Shown: positions 17,026 through 29,970, counted from the stretch's first letter. The stretch is DNA of 64,000 nucleotides from Morganella morganii (GCF_019242955.1 NZ_CP066129.1:2852001-2916000); one strand, 5' to 3'. A program made the numbers and translations. The notes: generated from the letters alone by a model not told the origin.

Positions 17026-17171
17026 GCTTTTTTCCTTTTAACGCGAGAAAAATGACTTTTTCGGCCTTCTTTCCCCCTTTTCATTGAGGAATTATGTCTC
17101 AGTGCTAAAATATCCCGCATCGTATTTCATCATCCACTACGTCTGGCGCAGACGTTATGAAAGGCATTCCA

Positions 17172-18587
17172 ATGAGTAAAGTAAAAACCCGTTTCGCACC
17201 CAGCCCTACCGGCTACCTGCATGTGGGCGGTGCACGTACCGCTCTGTACTCCTGGCTGTACAGCCGTCACAATCACGGTGAATTCGTCCTGCGTATAGAA
17301 GATACCGATCTTGAACGCTCAACTCAGGAAGCTATCGACGCCATTATGGACGGGATGAACTGGTTAAATCTCGGCTGGGATGAAGGCCCGTATTACCAGA
17401 CCAAACGTTTCGATCGCTACAATCAGGTGATCGACACCATGATTGAAAACGGAACAGCTTACCGCTGCTACTGTTCCAAAGAGCGCCTGGAAGCCCTGCG
17501 TGAAAAACAGATGGCAAATAATGAGAAGCCGCGTTATGACGGCTGCTGCCGCGATCACGCTCATAACCATACTGCGGACGAACCGCATGTGGTGCGTTTC
17601 CGTAACCCGCAGGAAGGGTCTGTTATTTTTGATGACAAAATCCGCGGGCCGATTGAATTCAGCAACCAGGAACTGGATGACTTAATTATTCGCCGTACTG
17701 ATGGCTCCCCGACCTATAACTTCTGTGTGGTTGTCGATGACTGGGATATGGAAATTACCCATGTTATCCGTGGTGAAGACCATATCAACAACACGCCGCG
17801 CCAGATCAATATCCTGAAAGCGCTCGGCGCACCGGTGCCGGAATATGCCCACGTCTCCATGATCAACGGCGACGACGGTAAAAAATTATCCAAACGTCAT
17901 GGTGCGGTAGGTGTAATGCAGTACCGTGATGACGGTTATCTGCCGCAGGCTCTGCTGAACTACCTGGTGCGTCTGGGCTGGTCTCACGGTGATCAGGAAA
18001 TCTTCAGTATTGAAGAAATGACTGAGCTGTTCACGCTGGAAGCCGTCAGCAAATCTGCCAGTGCATTCAATACTGAGAAATTACAGTGGCTCAACCACCA
18101 CTATATTAACAGTATGCCGGCGGAAGAAGTGGCCGTTTACCTGCAATGGCATATTGAAAATGCCGGGATTGATACCCGCAACGGCCCGCAACTGGCCGAT
18201 CTGGTCCGCCTGCTGGGCGAACGCTGCAAAACACTGAAAGAAATGGCGGAAACCTGCCGTTACTTCTATGAAGATTTTGACAGCTTCGATGCCGATGCAG
18301 CGAAAAAACACCTGCGTCCGGTTGCCCGTCAGCCGCTGGAAGTAGTTAAAGCCAAACTGACCGCACTGACCACCTGGACACCGGAAGCCGTACATGAAGC
18401 CATTCAGGCAACGGCTGATGAACTGGAAATCGGTATGGGTAAAGTCGGTATGCCGTTACGTGTTGCTGTAACCGGTGCCGGTCAGTCTCCGGGCCTGGAT
18501 GTGACCGTACATGCGATTGGTCAGTCCCGCTCTCTGGCGCGTATCGATATGGCGCTGGGCTTTATTGCTGAGCGCGAAGCACAATAA
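17172..18587 (+). CDS. gltX: Glutamyl-tRNA synthetase
   Basis: Charges tRNA-Glu in the cytoplasm. 471 residues from ATG 17172, as in E. coli. ATG 17157 is also in frame, but AAAGG lies just before 17172 and the E. coli protein starts here. Class I motifs: HIGH-type [14 protein letters not shown] at the N terminus and KKLSKRHG near residue 240. The zinc site is visible as [11 protein letters not shown] ... GCCRDHAH. Strongly conserved body ([20 protein letters not shown]). A clear terminator follows. High confidence. Confidence 0.99.
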   Translation: MSKVKTRFAPSPTGYLHVGGARTALYSWLYSRHNHGEFVLRIEDTDLERSTQEAIDAIMDGMNWLNLGWDEGPYYQTKRFDRYNQVIDTMIENGTAYRCYCSKERLEALREKQMANNEKPRYDGCCRDHAHNHTADEPHVVRFRNPQEGSVIFDDKIRGPIEFSNQELDDLIIRRTDGSPTYNFCVVVDDWDMEITHVIRGEDHINNTPRQINILKALGAPVPEYAHVSMINGDDGKKLSKRHGAVGVMQYRDDGYLPQALLNYLVRLGWSHGDQEIFSIEEMTELFTLEAVSKSASAFNTEKLQWLNHHYINSMPAEEVAVYLQWHIENAGIDTRNGPQLADLVRLLGERCKTLKEMAETCRYFYEDFDSFDADAAKKHLRPVARQPLEVVKAKLTALTTWTPEAVHEAIQATADELEIGMGKVGMPLRVAVTGAGQSPGLDVTVHAIGQSRSLARIDMALGFIAEREAQ

Positions 18588-18603
18588 TCATTATCTGCTG
18601 CTC

Positions 18604-18632
18604 AATACCCGGCCCTGTGCCGGGTATTTTTT
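18604..18632 (+). terminator. Terminator of gltX
   Basis: AATACCCGGC / GCCGGGTATT perfect 10-bp stem with a 5-nt loop followed by Ts, 17 bp after the gltX stop. Confidence 0.93.
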
Positions 18633-18664
18633 CATCGGTCGCACACTAATTTCATATTAAGCCG

Positions 18665-18693
18665 TTGACAGCACAGGGAAGCTTGCCTATTAT
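18665..18693 (+). promoter_or_regulatory. Promoter of the tRNA-Ala operon
   Basis: Consensus -35 TTGACA, 17-bp spacer, -10 TATTAT, then the GC-rich discriminator GCTGCGCG. Ends 24 bp before the first tRNA-Ala. Confidence 0.9.
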
Positions 18694-18717
18694 GCTGCGC
18701 GTCCGGTCGATTTTATC

Positions 18718-18793
<76 letters not shown>

Positions 18794-18833
18794 AATCTTT
18801 GGTGACTGATAATATCGCGACACCCGGTTTTCC

Positions 18834-18909
<76 letters not shown>

Positions 18910-18915
18910 AATTCA

Positions 18916-18942
18916 AACCCCGGTCTCTGACCGGGGTTTTTT
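18916..18942 (+). terminator. Terminator of the tRNA-Ala operon
   Basis: ACCCCGGT / ACCGGGGT stem with loop CTCTG and a T-run. Also near the convergent SDR gene end. Confidence 0.92.
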
Positions 18943-18956
18943 GTTTCTGTTTTCTG

Positions 18957-19709
18957 TCATTGTGCGGTATAGCCGCCATCCACCGGATAGAACCCGCCGG
19001 TACAGAAACGGCTGTCATCTGACAGCAGAAACGCCACCATTTTTGCGACTTCTTCACGAGTGGCCATCCGTTTCATCGGGTGACTTTCTGCCATCATTGT
19101 CTGCACATCCTGCGGTAAATCCAGAATAGCCGGTGTCGCCACATAACCCGGCCCGACCGCATTAATCCGCACGCCCTGCTCTGCATATTCCAGCGCCGCT
19201 GCACGGGTCAGCCCGAGTACGGCGTGCTTGGCTGCAGTATAAGGGGCGATCCCTGCAATACCGGTTATCCCGTTACAGGCCGATAAATTCACCACCGCCC
19301 CGCCGCCGCTTTTGATAATGGCGGGAATGCCGAATTTCATCCCGAGAAATGTACCGGTTACATCCGTATCAATCACATCCTGCCAGGCCTCAAAATCGTA
19401 ATCCGCAATCTTCACACCGTGCGGCCCGGTGATGCCGGCATTATTCACCAGACCGTGTAAAGCACCGAATTTATCCAGCACCGTATCCACCATCTGTCTG
19501 CAATCATTCAATTTACGTACATCTGCTTTGATTGCCAGCACGCTATCCCCCGTAGGATCCAGCTCATTTATTGCTTTTTGTAAAAGACCCGGATTTCGCC
19601 CGGTAATTGCCACTTTAGCGCCTCTTTTCAGTAATTCACGGGCAATTCCTTCACCCACCCCGGTTGAAGCCCCTGTAATCAGTATAATCTTCTGTTGAAA
19701 GTCAGACAC
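18957..19709 (-). CDS. SDR family oxidoreductase, MarR-linked
   Basis: 250-residue classical short-chain dehydrogenase. Cofactor motif TGASTGVGEGIA near residue 13; NNAG motif in LVNNAGITGP; catalytic Ser (NLSACNGITG) and Tyr-x3-Lys (YTAAKHA); GPG after the active site (NAVGPGYVATP). Transcribed away from a MarR-type regulator gene 124 bp upstream, with two palindromic operators in the shared gap, so probably repressed by that regulator. Substrate unknown; MarR control suggests induction by a small aromatic or electrophilic compound. Confidence 0.9.
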   Translation of the reverse strand: MSDFQQKIILITGASTGVGEGIARELLKRGAKVAITGRNPGLLQKAINELDPTGDSVLAIKADVRKLNDCRQMVDTVLDKFGALHGLVNNAGITGPHGVKIADYDFEAWQDVIDTDVTGTFLGMKFGIPAIIKSGGGAVVNLSACNGITGIAGIAPYTAAKHAVLGLTRAAALEYAEQGVRINAVGPGYVATPAILDLPQDVQTMMAESHPMKRMATREEVAKMVAFLLSDDSRFCTGGFYPVDGGYTAQ

Positions 19710-19720
19710 GATATCACCTT

Positions 19721-19772
19721 TTAATTAACTTTGGTTAACTAAAAGCTTAATTGATTAACTTTTGTTAATCAA
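19721..19772. promoter_or_regulatory. Two palindromic MarR-type operators
   Basis: Two 22-bp inverted repeats, at 19721-19742 and 19751-19772, with identical design: 9-bp arms around a 4-bp centre. The second is perfect (TTGATTAAC / GTTAATCAA); the first (TTAATTAAC / GTTAACTAA) has one mismatch. Their starts are exactly 30 bp apart, close to three helical turns. They lie between the divergent SDR and marR-like genes. Confidence 0.85.
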
Positions 19773-19833
19773 TGTTCTTTTCCTGATTTTGCCTTTCAGC
19801 TAAACTAAGGAGTGAGGATAAAAGGGAGGTGTT

Positions 19834-20256
19834 ATGTCATTCAAGGAACTGGAAAATACACTGTCATTGTTACAGTGCACATTGGTAGCGCAACGAACCA
19901 TCTGCTCACCCGAAAAGGTGACATGGGCACAATATGATGTCATGGAAATGTTGCGCCTTCAGGGGGATTTAACCCCGTCGGATTTAAGCCAGAAACTCGG
20001 GATTTCGCGCCAGAATGTCTCGAAATCATTGCGGGCGCTGAAAAAACATCAGTTTGTTTCCCAGTATCAGTCGGAGACCGATAAACGGGAACTGGTTACC
20101 CAGCTGACACCGGAAGGTGAAGAGTTTCTGTCACGCGCGGCAACAGGACGCACACGCAATGCAGAAAAAGTATTTGCAAGTCTTGATGACGATGAACAGC
20201 GTCAGTTTCGTATACTGAGCAGGAAAGTCATCGATGCACTGACACAGGATCAGTGA
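19834..20256 (+). CDS. MarR family transcriptional regulator
   Basis: 140-residue winged-helix regulator. The DNA-binding core reads LRLQGDLTPSDLSQKLGISRQNVSKSLRALKKH (about residues 35-67), followed by a wing with DKRELVTQLTPEGEEFL. Start ATG with GGGAGGTG upstream. Divergent from an SDR gene with two matching palindromes between them, so it very likely controls that gene and itself. Its last bases overlap the convergent DUF3820 gene by 7 bp. Confidence 0.9.
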   Translation: MSFKELENTLSLLQCTLVAQRTICSPEKVTWAQYDVMEMLRLQGDLTPSDLSQKLGISRQNVSKSLRALKKHQFVSQYQSETDKRELVTQLTPEGEEFLSRAATGRTRNAEKVFASLDDDEQRQFRILSRKVIDALTQDQ

Positions 20257-20471
20257 GCAGGACGTTTAAGCGGTTTTATCAGGCCACTTAAACCTTCAAT
20301 TTTAATCGCGAGGGTGATCTGCATCAGCTGACCCAGACGTCCTTCAGGAAAGCAGTCTTTACGGGCAAACCAGAGCAGGTATTCCTCAGGAAGGTCAATT
20401 AAACGACAACCTTTGTATTTACCAAATGGCATAGCAGTATTAGCGACAGCCACTAAATCTTCTTTTTCCAT
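20250..20471 (-). CDS. ypeB: DUF3820 family protein YpeB
   Basis: 73 residues from ATG 20471; an extension to 20525 is not preferred because AGGAAA is correctly placed for 20471 and the E. coli protein starts with the equivalent MNKDDL. Conserved core MPFGKYKGCRLIDLPEEYLLWFARK and PEGRLGQLMQITL match YpeB as recalled. Function unknown. Same neighbourhood as in E. coli (ypeB-ligA-zipA on one strand). Confidence 0.88.
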   Translation of the reverse strand: MEKEDLVAVANTAMPFGKYKGCRLIDLPEEYLLWFARKDCFPEGRLGQLMQITLAIKIEGLSGLIKPLKRPAH

Positions 20472-20530
20472 CATCTTTCCTGATGTAACTGAAACGGTCT
20501 TCCGCGGAAGACCGTTTTTCATCATTGTTG

Positions 20531-22608
<2,078 letters not shown>

Positions 22609-22624
22609 ATGCGATTTATGTTTC

Positions 22625-23617
22625 TCAGTTCTGTCCGGTGACGAGAACTTTCCGGATGCGCGCCTTGTACACCTCGATTTTCTGCGGTGTCAGCATCTTA
22701 CGCTCTTCATCCAGAACCACCCCGCCGACATCCGATGCGATGCGCTGGGCGGCCTGTAACATCAGCTTAAAGTTCTGACCGGCATCGCCGTAGGACGGCA
22801 CCATCATAAACATGGCCACACCCGGGGTTTCGATCTCTTCCATCTGCTCCGGCACAAATGTGCCCGGATTCACCATATTGGCCAGACTGAACAGAACCGG
22901 ACCGCTGCCCGCCGGATCTACATGGCGGTGATAGATATTCATGGCACCGAAACGGAACCCGGCCTGCTCAATCGCCGTGCGCAGGGTGTCACCCGCAAGC
23001 ATCTGTCCCGGATGTGCGGACACAAACAAAGCCAGTACCAGTTCCTTGTTCTCCGCGCTGCTGGCCGGAACCTCTTCCTGTACCGGAACCGCTTCCGGTT
23101 CAGCCGCAGGTTCCTCTGCGTGTGTATGGGAAATACCGGCTTCTGCTTCTGCTGCCGTGATCACCGCTGCCGTTGTTATTTCCTCCGGAGCAGAGGCATC
23201 CGGTGCCGGTGCTTCCTGCTCTAAAGCATCAAATAATCCGATTTGCGGCTCTGTTTCCGGTGTTTTTACCGGCTGACGGCGCGGGCTCTGAGCTTTCGGT
23301 ATCACAGGCTGCTCTTCCGGCGCTGATGACGGATATGCTCTGCCGGCAGATAATAACGGATCCTGCTCATTCTGCGCTTCTGAATACGGAGAAACCCGCG
23401 GAGCCGGATCTTCCGGTAATGCGGCAGCATGACGGGAGCCGTCAGCCTCTGACATGTCATCAGCGGCTTCATCCTGTGACTCGTATTTACGACGCTTCAT
23501 GGGGCGCGCGCGAAACAGGGATGAGCGCTCTTTACGGCTCGTCCACAGTCCGTGAAGCAACAATGCGATGATTGCTGCCGCCCCCACAACGATTAATATC
23601 AGACGCAAATCTTGCAT
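22625..23617 (-). CDS. zipA: Cell division protein ZipA
   Basis: Inner-membrane protein that tethers FtsZ to the membrane. 330 residues. N-terminal membrane helix ([20 protein letters not shown]), a basic stretch ([17 protein letters not shown]), then a long Pro/Glu/Ala-rich linker (about 50-190). The C-terminal FtsZ-binding domain (about 195-330) includes [19 protein letters not shown] and [14 protein letters not shown]. Divergent from cysZ, as in E. coli. Confidence 0.97.
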   Translation of the reverse strand: MQDLRLILIVVGAAAIIALLLHGLWTSRKERSSLFRARPMKRRKYESQDEAADDMSEADGSRHAAALPEDPAPRVSPYSEAQNEQDPLLSAGRAYPSSAPEEQPVIPKAQSPRRQPVKTPETEPQIGLFDALEQEAPAPDASAPEEITTAAVITAAEAEAGISHTHAEEPAAEPEAVPVQEEVPASSAENKELVLALFVSAHPGQMLAGDTLRTAIEQAGFRFGAMNIYHRHVDPAGSGPVLFSLANMVNPGTFVPEQMEEIETPGVAMFMMVPSYGDAGQNFKLMLQAAQRIASDVGGVVLDEERKMLTPQKIEVYKARIRKVLVTGQN

Positions 23618-23854
23618 CAGTGCTATCTCTGTTGTTTAAATTAAAGGCCACCATGGCAAAATACTATCGTTTGATTACAAGAGTATTTGTCAATGATGTT
23701 AAGTTCAAGTCCCTGCACGTATTTCTTGCAATAAAGATCATTTAATTGCTCTTTTTGACTGATTTTTCATCCTGACATTTCATTTGTGGCCGGACAAATC
23801 AATAGTTCAGTCTGATAGTATAACGTTTTCCAATCATAGGAGTGAATAGGAAGT

Positions 23855-24607
23855 ATGACAAATCCTGTCAGGCCGCTCAGCGGCTTTGCATATGTTGCAC
23901 AAGGATGGCGGCTGATGATGCGTCCGGGTATCCGGGCCTTCGTGATTCTGCCGCTGCTGGCCAATATCGTGGTTATGGGCGGTGCACTCTGGTGGTTATT
24001 CAGTCAGTTTGGCGGATGGATGACCTGGCTGATGGATAAAGTCCCGGGCTGGCTGCAATGGCTGGATTATCTTATCTGGCCGGTGGCGGTGATCTCCGTG
24101 CTGCTGATTTTCAGCTATTTTTTCAGTACCGTCGCCAATATCATCGCCTCGCCGTTTAACGGCTGGCTGTCGGAGAAACTGGAAGCGGAACTGACCGGGC
24201 GTCCCGCGCCGGATCAGGGCTGGGCGGATCTGATGAAAGATATTCCGCGTATCCTGAAACGGGAGGTGGTCAAGCTGCTCTATTACATCCCGCGTGCCGT
24301 TATCCTGCTGATTCTGTTCTTTATTCCCGGGGTCGGACAGACAATCGCACCGGTACTCTGGTTTATTTTCGGTGCATGGATGATGTCCGTCCAGTACGGG
24401 GATTTTCCGTTTGATAATCACAAGGTCAGTTTCCCGGACATGAAACGCACCCTGCGCCGCGATAATATGACCAACCTCCAGTTCGGTTCACTGGTCAGTG
24501 TGCTGACCATGATCCCGTTTGTGAACCTGTTTATCATGCCGGCCGCCGTCTGCGGTGCCACCGCGCTGTGGGTGGATCGCTACCGCGGACAGTTTGTCCG
24601 CGGCTGA
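23855..24607 (+). CDS. cysZ: Sulfate transporter CysZ
   Basis: Inner-membrane sulfate permease feeding cysteine synthesis. 250 residues with several membrane segments (for example [40 protein letters not shown]). ATG 23855 follows AGGAAG. Upstream of cysK, its pathway partner, with a 190-bp gap, the same order as in E. coli. Probably under CysB control, though no site can be named from sequence alone. Confidence 0.96.
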   Translation: MTNPVRPLSGFAYVAQGWRLMMRPGIRAFVILPLLANIVVMGGALWWLFSQFGGWMTWLMDKVPGWLQWLDYLIWPVAVISVLLIFSYFFSTVANIIASPFNGWLSEKLEAELTGRPAPDQGWADLMKDIPRILKREVVKLLYYIPRAVILLILFFIPGVGQTIAPVLWFIFGAWMMSVQYGDFPFDNHKVSFPDMKRTLRRDNMTNLQFGSLVSVLTMIPFVNLFIMPAAVCGATALWVDRYRGQFVRG

Positions 24608-24797
24608 TCGGCCATCCCTTTCCGTGCAGGGCGGTTATCGCGCCGCTCTGCCGTTTTTCCTGTCTCTTATGCCTTTTCGCTATTAATTATCCGTCCGGTT
24701 ATATGGATATGCCGATTATGTATTTCCTTTCCGCCGGTCAGCGGGTAATGTGGTTTTATATTTAGTCTGATTATGAATAACCCTATAAGGAAAACCG

Positions 24798-25754
24798 ATG
24801 AGTAAGATATATGAAGATAATTCGCTAACCATTGGTCACACACCGCTGGTGCGCCTCAAACATTTCGGTCACGGCAATATCCTGGCGAAAGTGGAATCCC
24901 GTAACCCGAGTTTCAGCGTCAAATGCCGTATCGGTGCCAATATGATCTGGGATGCGGAAAAACGCGGTATTCTGAAGCCCGGCGTGGAGCTGGTGGAGCC
25001 GACCAGCGGTAACACCGGGATTGCACTGGCTTATGTTGCTGCCGCCCGTGGTTACAAACTGACCCTGACCATGCCGGATACCATGAGTATCGAGCGCCGT
25101 AAACTGCTGAAAGCACTGGGAGCAAACCTAGTACTGACCGAAGGTGCGAAAGGCATGAAAGGTGCGATTGAAAAAGCCGATGAAATCAGCGCGTCTGATC
25201 CGTCCCGCTATATCGTGTTGCAACAGTTCAGCAACCCGGCCAACCCGGCGATTCACGAAAAAACCACCGGCCCGGAAATCTGGGAAGACACTGACGGTAA
25301 TGTGGATGTGGTGGTTGCCGGCGTCGGTACCGGCGGTACTATCACCGGTATTGCCCGCTACCTGAAAAATATCAAAGGGAAAAAAGACGTCACTATCGTG
25401 GCTGTCGAGCCGGAAGGCTCTCCGGTGATCACCCAGGCACTTGCCGGGGAAGAGATCAAACCGGGTCCGCATAAAATTCAGGGGATCGGCGCAGGGTTTA
25501 TCCCGGGCAACCTGGATCTGAGCCTGATCGACCGTGTTGAACTTGTCAGCAACGAAGATGCCTTTGCAACCGCCCGCAAACTGATGGAGCGTGAAGGTAT
25601 TCTGGCCGGTATTTCATCCGGTGCGGCCGTTATTGCCGCTGAGCGTCTCGCAAAAGAAGATAAATTTAAGGGCAAAAATATCGTTGTGATCCTGCCGTCT
25701 TCCGGTGAGCGTTATCTGAGTACTGCCCTGTTCGCAGATATCAGTGATGACTGA
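24798..25754 (+). CDS. cysK: O-acetylserine sulfhydrylase A
   Basis: PLP enzyme that makes L-cysteine from O-acetylserine and sulfide. 318 residues (E. coli 323). Schiff-base Lys42 lies in [11 protein letters not shown], the substrate loop is [16 protein letters not shown], and the PLP phosphate loop is [18 protein letters not shown]. Ribosome binding site AAGGA before ATG. Followed by a terminator and then ptsH. Confidence 0.98.
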   Translation: MSKIYEDNSLTIGHTPLVRLKHFGHGNILAKVESRNPSFSVKCRIGANMIWDAEKRGILKPGVELVEPTSGNTGIALAYVAAARGYKLTLTMPDTMSIERRKLLKALGANLVLTEGAKGMKGAIEKADEISASDPSRYIVLQQFSNPANPAIHEKTTGPEIWEDTDGNVDVVVAGVGTGGTITGIARYLKNIKGKKDVTIVAVEPEGSPVITQALAGEEIKPGPHKIQGIGAGFIPGNLDLSLIDRVELVSNEDAFATARKLMEREGILAGISSGAAVIAAERLAKEDKFKGKNIVVILPSSGERYLSTALFADISDD

Positions 25755-25792
25755 TCAACTGAACGGATTCAGTCCGCGCCCTGCCTGACATC

Positions 25793-25822
25793 GAAAGCAC
25801 CCTTAAAGGGTGCTTTTTTTGT
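25793..25822 (+). terminator. Terminator of cysK
   Basis: AAAGCACCC / GGGTGCTTT stem with a short A/T loop followed by a T-run. Confidence 0.93.
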
Positions 25823-26030
25823 GCAACGGATCAAAGTTTGGCACTCTGCGGGGTGATTTTTGTGCGGTTGTTTAGTATTAAAAATGTAATTATTTCACAG
25901 CTCAAAATAATGACACCAAATACGTATGTCGAATCTTCGGGTTGTGCTATTTTACTTGCTCCGGCTATGATTACTGTTATATGTCTTAATATTAACTGCC
26001 GATAAAAAATTTCTAACATGAGGTAACGCT

Positions 26031-26288
26031 ATGTATCAGCAAGAAGTCACCATTACTGCTCCTAACGGCCTGCACACCCGTCCTGCGGCTCAGTTTGTCA
26101 AAGAAGCCAAAACCTTCGCATCTGACATCACCCTGACTTCCGGCGGCAAAAGCGCCAGTGCCAAAAGCCTGTTCAAGTTACAGACTCTGGGTCTGACACA
26201 GGGTACTGTGGTGACTATCGCCGCAGAAGGTGAAGATGAGCAGAAAGCAGTAGAGCACCTCGTCAAACTGATGGGTGAACTGGAGTAA
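26031..26288 (+). CDS. ptsH: Phosphocarrier protein HPr
   Basis: Cytoplasmic phosphotransfer protein of the PTS. 85 residues, standard length. Active His15 lies in [11 protein letters not shown]; the Ser46 region is [16 protein letters not shown]. First gene of ptsH-ptsI-crr; the preceding 276 bp is AT-rich and probably holds the pts promoters. Confidence 0.99.
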   Translation: MYQQEVTITAPNGLHTRPAAQFVKEAKTFASDITLTSGGKSASAKSLFKLQTLGLTQGTVVTIAAEGEDEQKAVEHLVKLMGELE

Positions 26289-26410
26289 TCTCCTTCCGCC
26301 CTCACCTGTCAGGATCCCCGGCTATTGCTGCATGCCGGGGATAGTCTGTTTCCGGGTACGCTCACGCAGCCCGCTGCTGTACGTCCCCCAGTAAACTCAA
26401 AGGTATTATT

Positions 26411-28135
26411 ATGGTTTCAGGAATCTCTGTTTCACCGGGTATCGCTTTTGGTAAAGCGTTGTTACTCAAAGAAGAACCTATCATTATCAGCCAGAAGTCG
26501 ATTTCTGCTGAGCAGATTGATGCTGAAATCCGGCGTTTCACTGAAGGCCGCGCCAAAGCGTCCGCACAGCTGAATGCCATCAAAGAAACCGCTGAAAAAA
26601 ATCTCGGTGCGGAAAAAGCCGAAATTTTTGAAGGTCATATCATGCTGCTCGAAGACGAGGAGCTTGAAAATGAAATTACTGACATCATCAAAAGCAAAAA
26701 AACGGCTGATTACGCGGTACACCAGGTGATTGAAGAACAGGCCACCGCGCTGGAAGGCCTTGATGATGAGTACCTGAAAGAACGTGCGGCAGATGTCCGC
26801 GACATCGGTAACCGTCTGCTGAAAAATATTCTCGGCATGCCGATTATTGACCTCAGCGCCATCGCTGATGAAGTTATTCTGGTTTCCAAAGATCTGACAC
26901 CGTCCGAAACCGCACAGCTGAACCTGAAAAAAGTGCTGGGCTTTATCACCGATATCGGCGGACGTACTTCCCATACTTCGATTATGGCCCGTTCTCTGGA
27001 AATCCCTGCCGTCGTCGGTACCGGTAATGCCACTGAAAATATCAAAAGTGATGATTACCTGATTCTGGATGCGGTTAATAACACCATTTATCTCAATCCG
27101 TCAGAAGACGATATTGAACGCATGAAAGAAGTGCGTGACGACTATCTGGCGGAAAAAGCCGAACTGGCAAAACTCAAAGATCTGCCTGCCATCACTCTCG
27201 ACGGCCACCAGGTCGAAGTCTGTGCCAATATCGGTACAGTGCGTGATATGCCGGGTGCGGAACGTAACGGCGCGGAAGGTGTCGGTTTATACCGTACCGA
27301 GTTCCTGTTTATGGATCGCGACTCGCTGCCGACAGAAGAAGAACAGTTCCGTGCTTACAAAGAAGTCGCCCAGGCTATGCCGGATGAGGCTATTATTGTC
27401 CGCACTATGGACATCGGCGGTGATAAAGATCTGCCGTATATGAATCTGCCGAAAGAAGAAAACCCGTTCCTCGGCTGGCGTGCTATCCGCATCTGTCTGG
27501 ATCGCCGTGAAATTCTCGATACACAGCTGCGTGCGATTTTACGCGCCTCCGTTTTCGGAAAACTGCGTATCATGTTCCCGATGGTTATTTCCGTCGAAGA
27601 AGTCCGCGAACTCAATAAGATAGTGGACGAAATGAAACAGCAGCTGCGGGATGAACAGAAACCTTTTGATGAAACTATCGAAGTTGGTATCATGGTGGAA
27701 ACCCCGGCGGCAGCAGTCAATGCACGTCACATTGCAAAAGAAGTCGATTTTTTCAGTATTGGAACCAACGACCTGACGCAGTATACTCTGGCTGTGGATC
27801 GCGGAAATGAGCTGATTTCCCATCTCTACAACCCGATGTCTCCTGCGGTGCTGAACCTTATCAAACAAGTCATTGACGCTTCCCACGCGGAAGGGAAATG
27901 GACCGGAATGTGTGGTGAGCTGGCGGGTGATGAACGTGCAACTTTATTGTTGCTGGGCATGGGTTTAGATGAATTTAGTATGAGTTCTATTGCTATCCCG
28001 CGTATCAAAAAACTGATCCGCAATACGCATTATGAAGATGCGAAAGCACTGGCTGAACAGGCACTCGCTCAGCCGACAGCAACAGAACTGATGGCACTGG
28101 TGGAAACTTTCACCAAAGAAAAAACCCTGTGCTGA
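26411..28135 (+). CDS. ptsI: PTS enzyme I
   Basis: PEP-protein phosphotransferase that starts the PTS cascade. 574 residues (E. coli 575). The phospho-His region is [20 protein letters not shown] (about 180-199). PEP-binding motifs include [26 protein letters not shown] and [17 protein letters not shown]. The Cys of the active site lies in [11 protein letters not shown]. Between ptsH and crr. Confidence 0.99.
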   Translation: MVSGISVSPGIAFGKALLLKEEPIIISQKSISAEQIDAEIRRFTEGRAKASAQLNAIKETAEKNLGAEKAEIFEGHIMLLEDEELENEITDIIKSKKTADYAVHQVIEEQATALEGLDDEYLKERAADVRDIGNRLLKNILGMPIIDLSAIADEVILVSKDLTPSETAQLNLKKVLGFITDIGGRTSHTSIMARSLEIPAVVGTGNATENIKSDDYLILDAVNNTIYLNPSEDDIERMKEVRDDYLAEKAELAKLKDLPAITLDGHQVEVCANIGTVRDMPGAERNGAEGVGLYRTEFLFMDRDSLPTEEEQFRAYKEVAQAMPDEAIIVRTMDIGGDKDLPYMNLPKEENPFLGWRAIRICLDRREILDTQLRAILRASVFGKLRIMFPMVISVEEVRELNKIVDEMKQQLRDEQKPFDETIEVGIMVETPAAAVNARHIAKEVDFFSIGTNDLTQYTLAVDRGNELISHLYNPMSPAVLNLIKQVIDASHAEGKWTGMCGELAGDERATLLLLGMGLDEFSMSSIAIPRIKKLIRNTHYEDAKALAEQALAQPTATELMALVETFTKEKTLC

Positions 28136-28184
28136 GAACGCCAAATTCACGCCCGGTCCCGTATCAACATTTAGGAGAGTATTC

Positions 28185-28694
28185 ATGGGTCTGTTTGACA
28201 AACTGAAGTCGCTGGTTTCGGATGATAAAAAAGACAGCGGCACGATTGACATCGTGGCGCCGCTGTCCGGTGAGATTGTGAATATCGAAGATGTGCCTGA
28301 CGTTGTTTTCGCTGAAAAAATTGTCGGTGATGGTATTGCCATCAAACCGGCGGGAAACAAAATTGTTGCCCCTGTTGACGGTACAATCGGTAAAATTTTT
28401 GAAACTAATCACGCTTTCTCCATTGAATCGGACAGCGGGATTGAACTGTTTGTTCACTTCGGGATCGATACAGTCGAACTGAAAGGTGAAGGCTTCAAAC
28501 GTATTGCGGAAGAAGGCCAGCGCGTACAAAAAGGTGATCTGGTGCTTGAGTTTGATCTGGCTCTGCTCGAAGAGAAAGCCAAATCCACCCTGACTCCGGT
28601 GGTTATCTCTAATATGGATGAAATCAAAGAGATGACCAAAATGACCGGCCCGGTCACTGTCGGTGAAACTGTTGTCATTAAAATCAAAAAATAA
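28185..28694 (+). CDS. crr: PTS glucose-specific EIIA component
   Basis: EIIA-Glc, phosphocarrier and regulator (adenylate cyclase activation, inducer exclusion). 169 residues, same as E. coli. His75 in NHAFSIES and active His90 in [12 protein letters not shown] are present. ATG 28185 is preceded by AGGAGAG. Third gene of the pts operon, followed by a terminator. Confidence 0.99.
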   Translation: MGLFDKLKSLVSDDKKDSGTIDIVAPLSGEIVNIEDVPDVVFAEKIVGDGIAIKPAGNKIVAPVDGTIGKIFETNHAFSIESDSGIELFVHFGIDTVELKGEGFKRIAEEGQRVQKGDLVLEFDLALLEEKAKSTLTPVVISNMDEIKEMTKMTGPVTVGETVVIKIKK

Positions 28695-28722
28695 CAGCGT
28701 TTGCACCATAGTCTGTACACTG

Positions 28723-28752
28723 AAAAACGGTTTCTGCGGAAGCCGTTTTTTT
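28723..28752 (+). terminator. Terminator of ptsHI-crr
   Basis: Stem formed by AAAAACGGTTTC and GAAGCCGTTTTT around TGCG (two G-T style mismatches), ending in seven Ts. Confidence 0.88.
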
Positions 28753-28979
28753 CGCCTGTTTTCCTTTGATTGATTAATTCTGTTGTATTATCCCCTGCCT
28801 GTTATCCGGAAACAGCCGGAAAAGTATTTCTCACCTCAGTGAAATGCGCTAACATGATCTCCCGTGACGGTCCGCAATTTATGCAGATAACATATTGCCT
28901 GATGCGGCCGGGTCCGCCGGAACGGCGGGCGGGATAAACGGGATATTTTCATTTTCGTTCGTCACAAAATGGTAATGCT

Positions 28980-29327
28980 ATGGAATTTAATTCAGTTCAG
29001 ACACAGCAAATAAAGCAGAACATGCGCCTGTTCACTGAGCGCCTGTATCCGAATGGTCATATCCCCGATGAGTTCGATGTTCAGTACCGTACTGACAATA
29101 ACAACATACTGATTTATCAGAAACAACTCGTCTGCCCGTGCGGCACTCCGCAAACCATCGAAAAACAAATCGCCAAACTGACCTGGTCAGAAGCTGATGA
29201 TAACTGGCAGCTTTTTTATGTGGATAACAATAAATGGCAGCCGGATCCCGACACCCCGGCCGGCACACTGAGTACACTGCTGAAACAGATTCTGGATGAT
29301 AAATCTGACCGTTTTATTTTCAGTTAG
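28980..29327 (+). CDS. DUF3024 domain-containing protein
   Basis: 115 residues. Matches the DUF3024 pattern as recalled: an N-terminal helix with LFTERLYPNGHIPDEFDVQYR, then alternating strands with CPCGTPQTIEKQIAKLTW and WQLFYVDNNKWQPDPDT. The CPCG pair could bind metal. No signal peptide; cytoplasmic. Function not established for the family. Single gene with a short terminator. Confidence 0.75.
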   Translation: MEFNSVQTQQIKQNMRLFTERLYPNGHIPDEFDVQYRTDNNNILIYQKQLVCPCGTPQTIEKQIAKLTWSEADDNWQLFYVDNNKWQPDPDTPAGTLSTLLKQILDDKSDRFIFS

Positions 29328-29344
29328 TCACCACATCACACAAT

Positions 29345-29370
29345 TAAGCCCCGTTAAGGGGTTTATTTGT
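29345..29370 (+). terminator. Terminator of the DUF3024 gene
   Basis: TAAGCCCC / GGGGTTTA stem (one G-T pair) with a 5-nt loop and a T-rich tail. Confidence 0.75.
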
Positions 29371-29459
29371 GAATTTTGATCGTTTTCACGTATAGTGCTC
29401 TTTACGCAGGTTACTATTACTAATAACTTATTTGCCGGCTTTCAGATTGAGAGGTGTGT

Positions 29460-29894
29460 ATGTATAAAACGATTATAGTTCCAATCGATATTTCCGAAAC
29501 CGGGCTGACCCGCGAGGTGATCCCGACGATTCAGACATTAGCCAAATTTGAAAATGCCAAAATTCACTTTATCGCTGTGATCCCGTCATTCTCTCACTTT
29601 GCGTCGTTCGGCATTGCCTATGCCGCAACCCTGCCGGAAAAAGATGAGATTCTGGACAGCGCCAAAGAACAACTGGCGAAGATGGTCAGTGATTTTAATC
29701 TGCCTGCGGAGCAGTTTGAGCTGCATGTCGTTTCCGGCTCACCAAAAGATCAGATTCTGAAACTGGCGGATACCCTGGAAAGTGACCTGATTGTGATCAG
29801 CTCACGCCGCCCGGATATGTCCACCTATCTGCTTGGCTCTAATGCGGCGGCTGTTGTGCGTTACGCCCATACCTCGGTTCTGGTTGTCCGCTGA
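29460..29894 (+). CDS. uspF: Universal stress protein UspF
   Basis: 144-residue class II universal stress protein with an ATP-binding alpha/beta fold. ATG 29460 has GAGAGG 6-12 nt upstream and gives MYKTIIVPIDIS; an in-frame GTG at 29454 is less likely. The ATP loop shows as SSRRPDMSTYLLGSNAAAVVRYA (about 113-135), the arrangement typical of UspF/UspG. E. coli UspF aligns throughout as recalled. Possible roles: adhesion, motility and stress survival. Confidence 0.9.
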   Translation: MYKTIIVPIDISETGLTREVIPTIQTLAKFENAKIHFIAVIPSFSHFASFGIAYAATLPEKDEILDSAKEQLAKMVSDFNLPAEQFELHVVSGSPKDQILKLADTLESDLIVISSRRPDMSTYLLGSNAAAVVRYAHTSVLVVR

Positions 29895-29914
29895 TACGCG
29901 GCAGTGCCTGACTG

Positions 29915-29945
29915 AACGCCCGTTTTAACGGGCGTTTGTTTTTTT
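29915..29945 (+). terminator. Terminator of uspF
   Basis: AACGCCCGTT / AACGGGCGTT stem with a T-run; may also serve the convergent minus-strand hydrolase gene. Confidence 0.9.
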
Positions 29946-29970
29946 TATTTCCCCGCAATCCCGCAGATAA

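Larger units (their letters stand above)
16836..17171. other. Divergent control region between tRNA-Val operon and gltX
   Basis: 336 bp without a long gene. Holds the tRNA promoter at 16852-16879, a possible 49-codon small gene on the minus strand (16876-17025), and the gltX promoter region at about 17080-17130 (AT-rich, with a candidate TAAAAT at 17104-17110). Confidence 0.6.

Noticed and set aside
25831-26019. 62-codon minus-strand frame between cysK and ptsH
   Set aside because: Lies in the expected pts promoter region and has no ribosome binding site.
28853-28936. 27-codon frame before the DUF3024 gene
   Set aside because: No ribosome binding site; the GC-rich end is low complexity.
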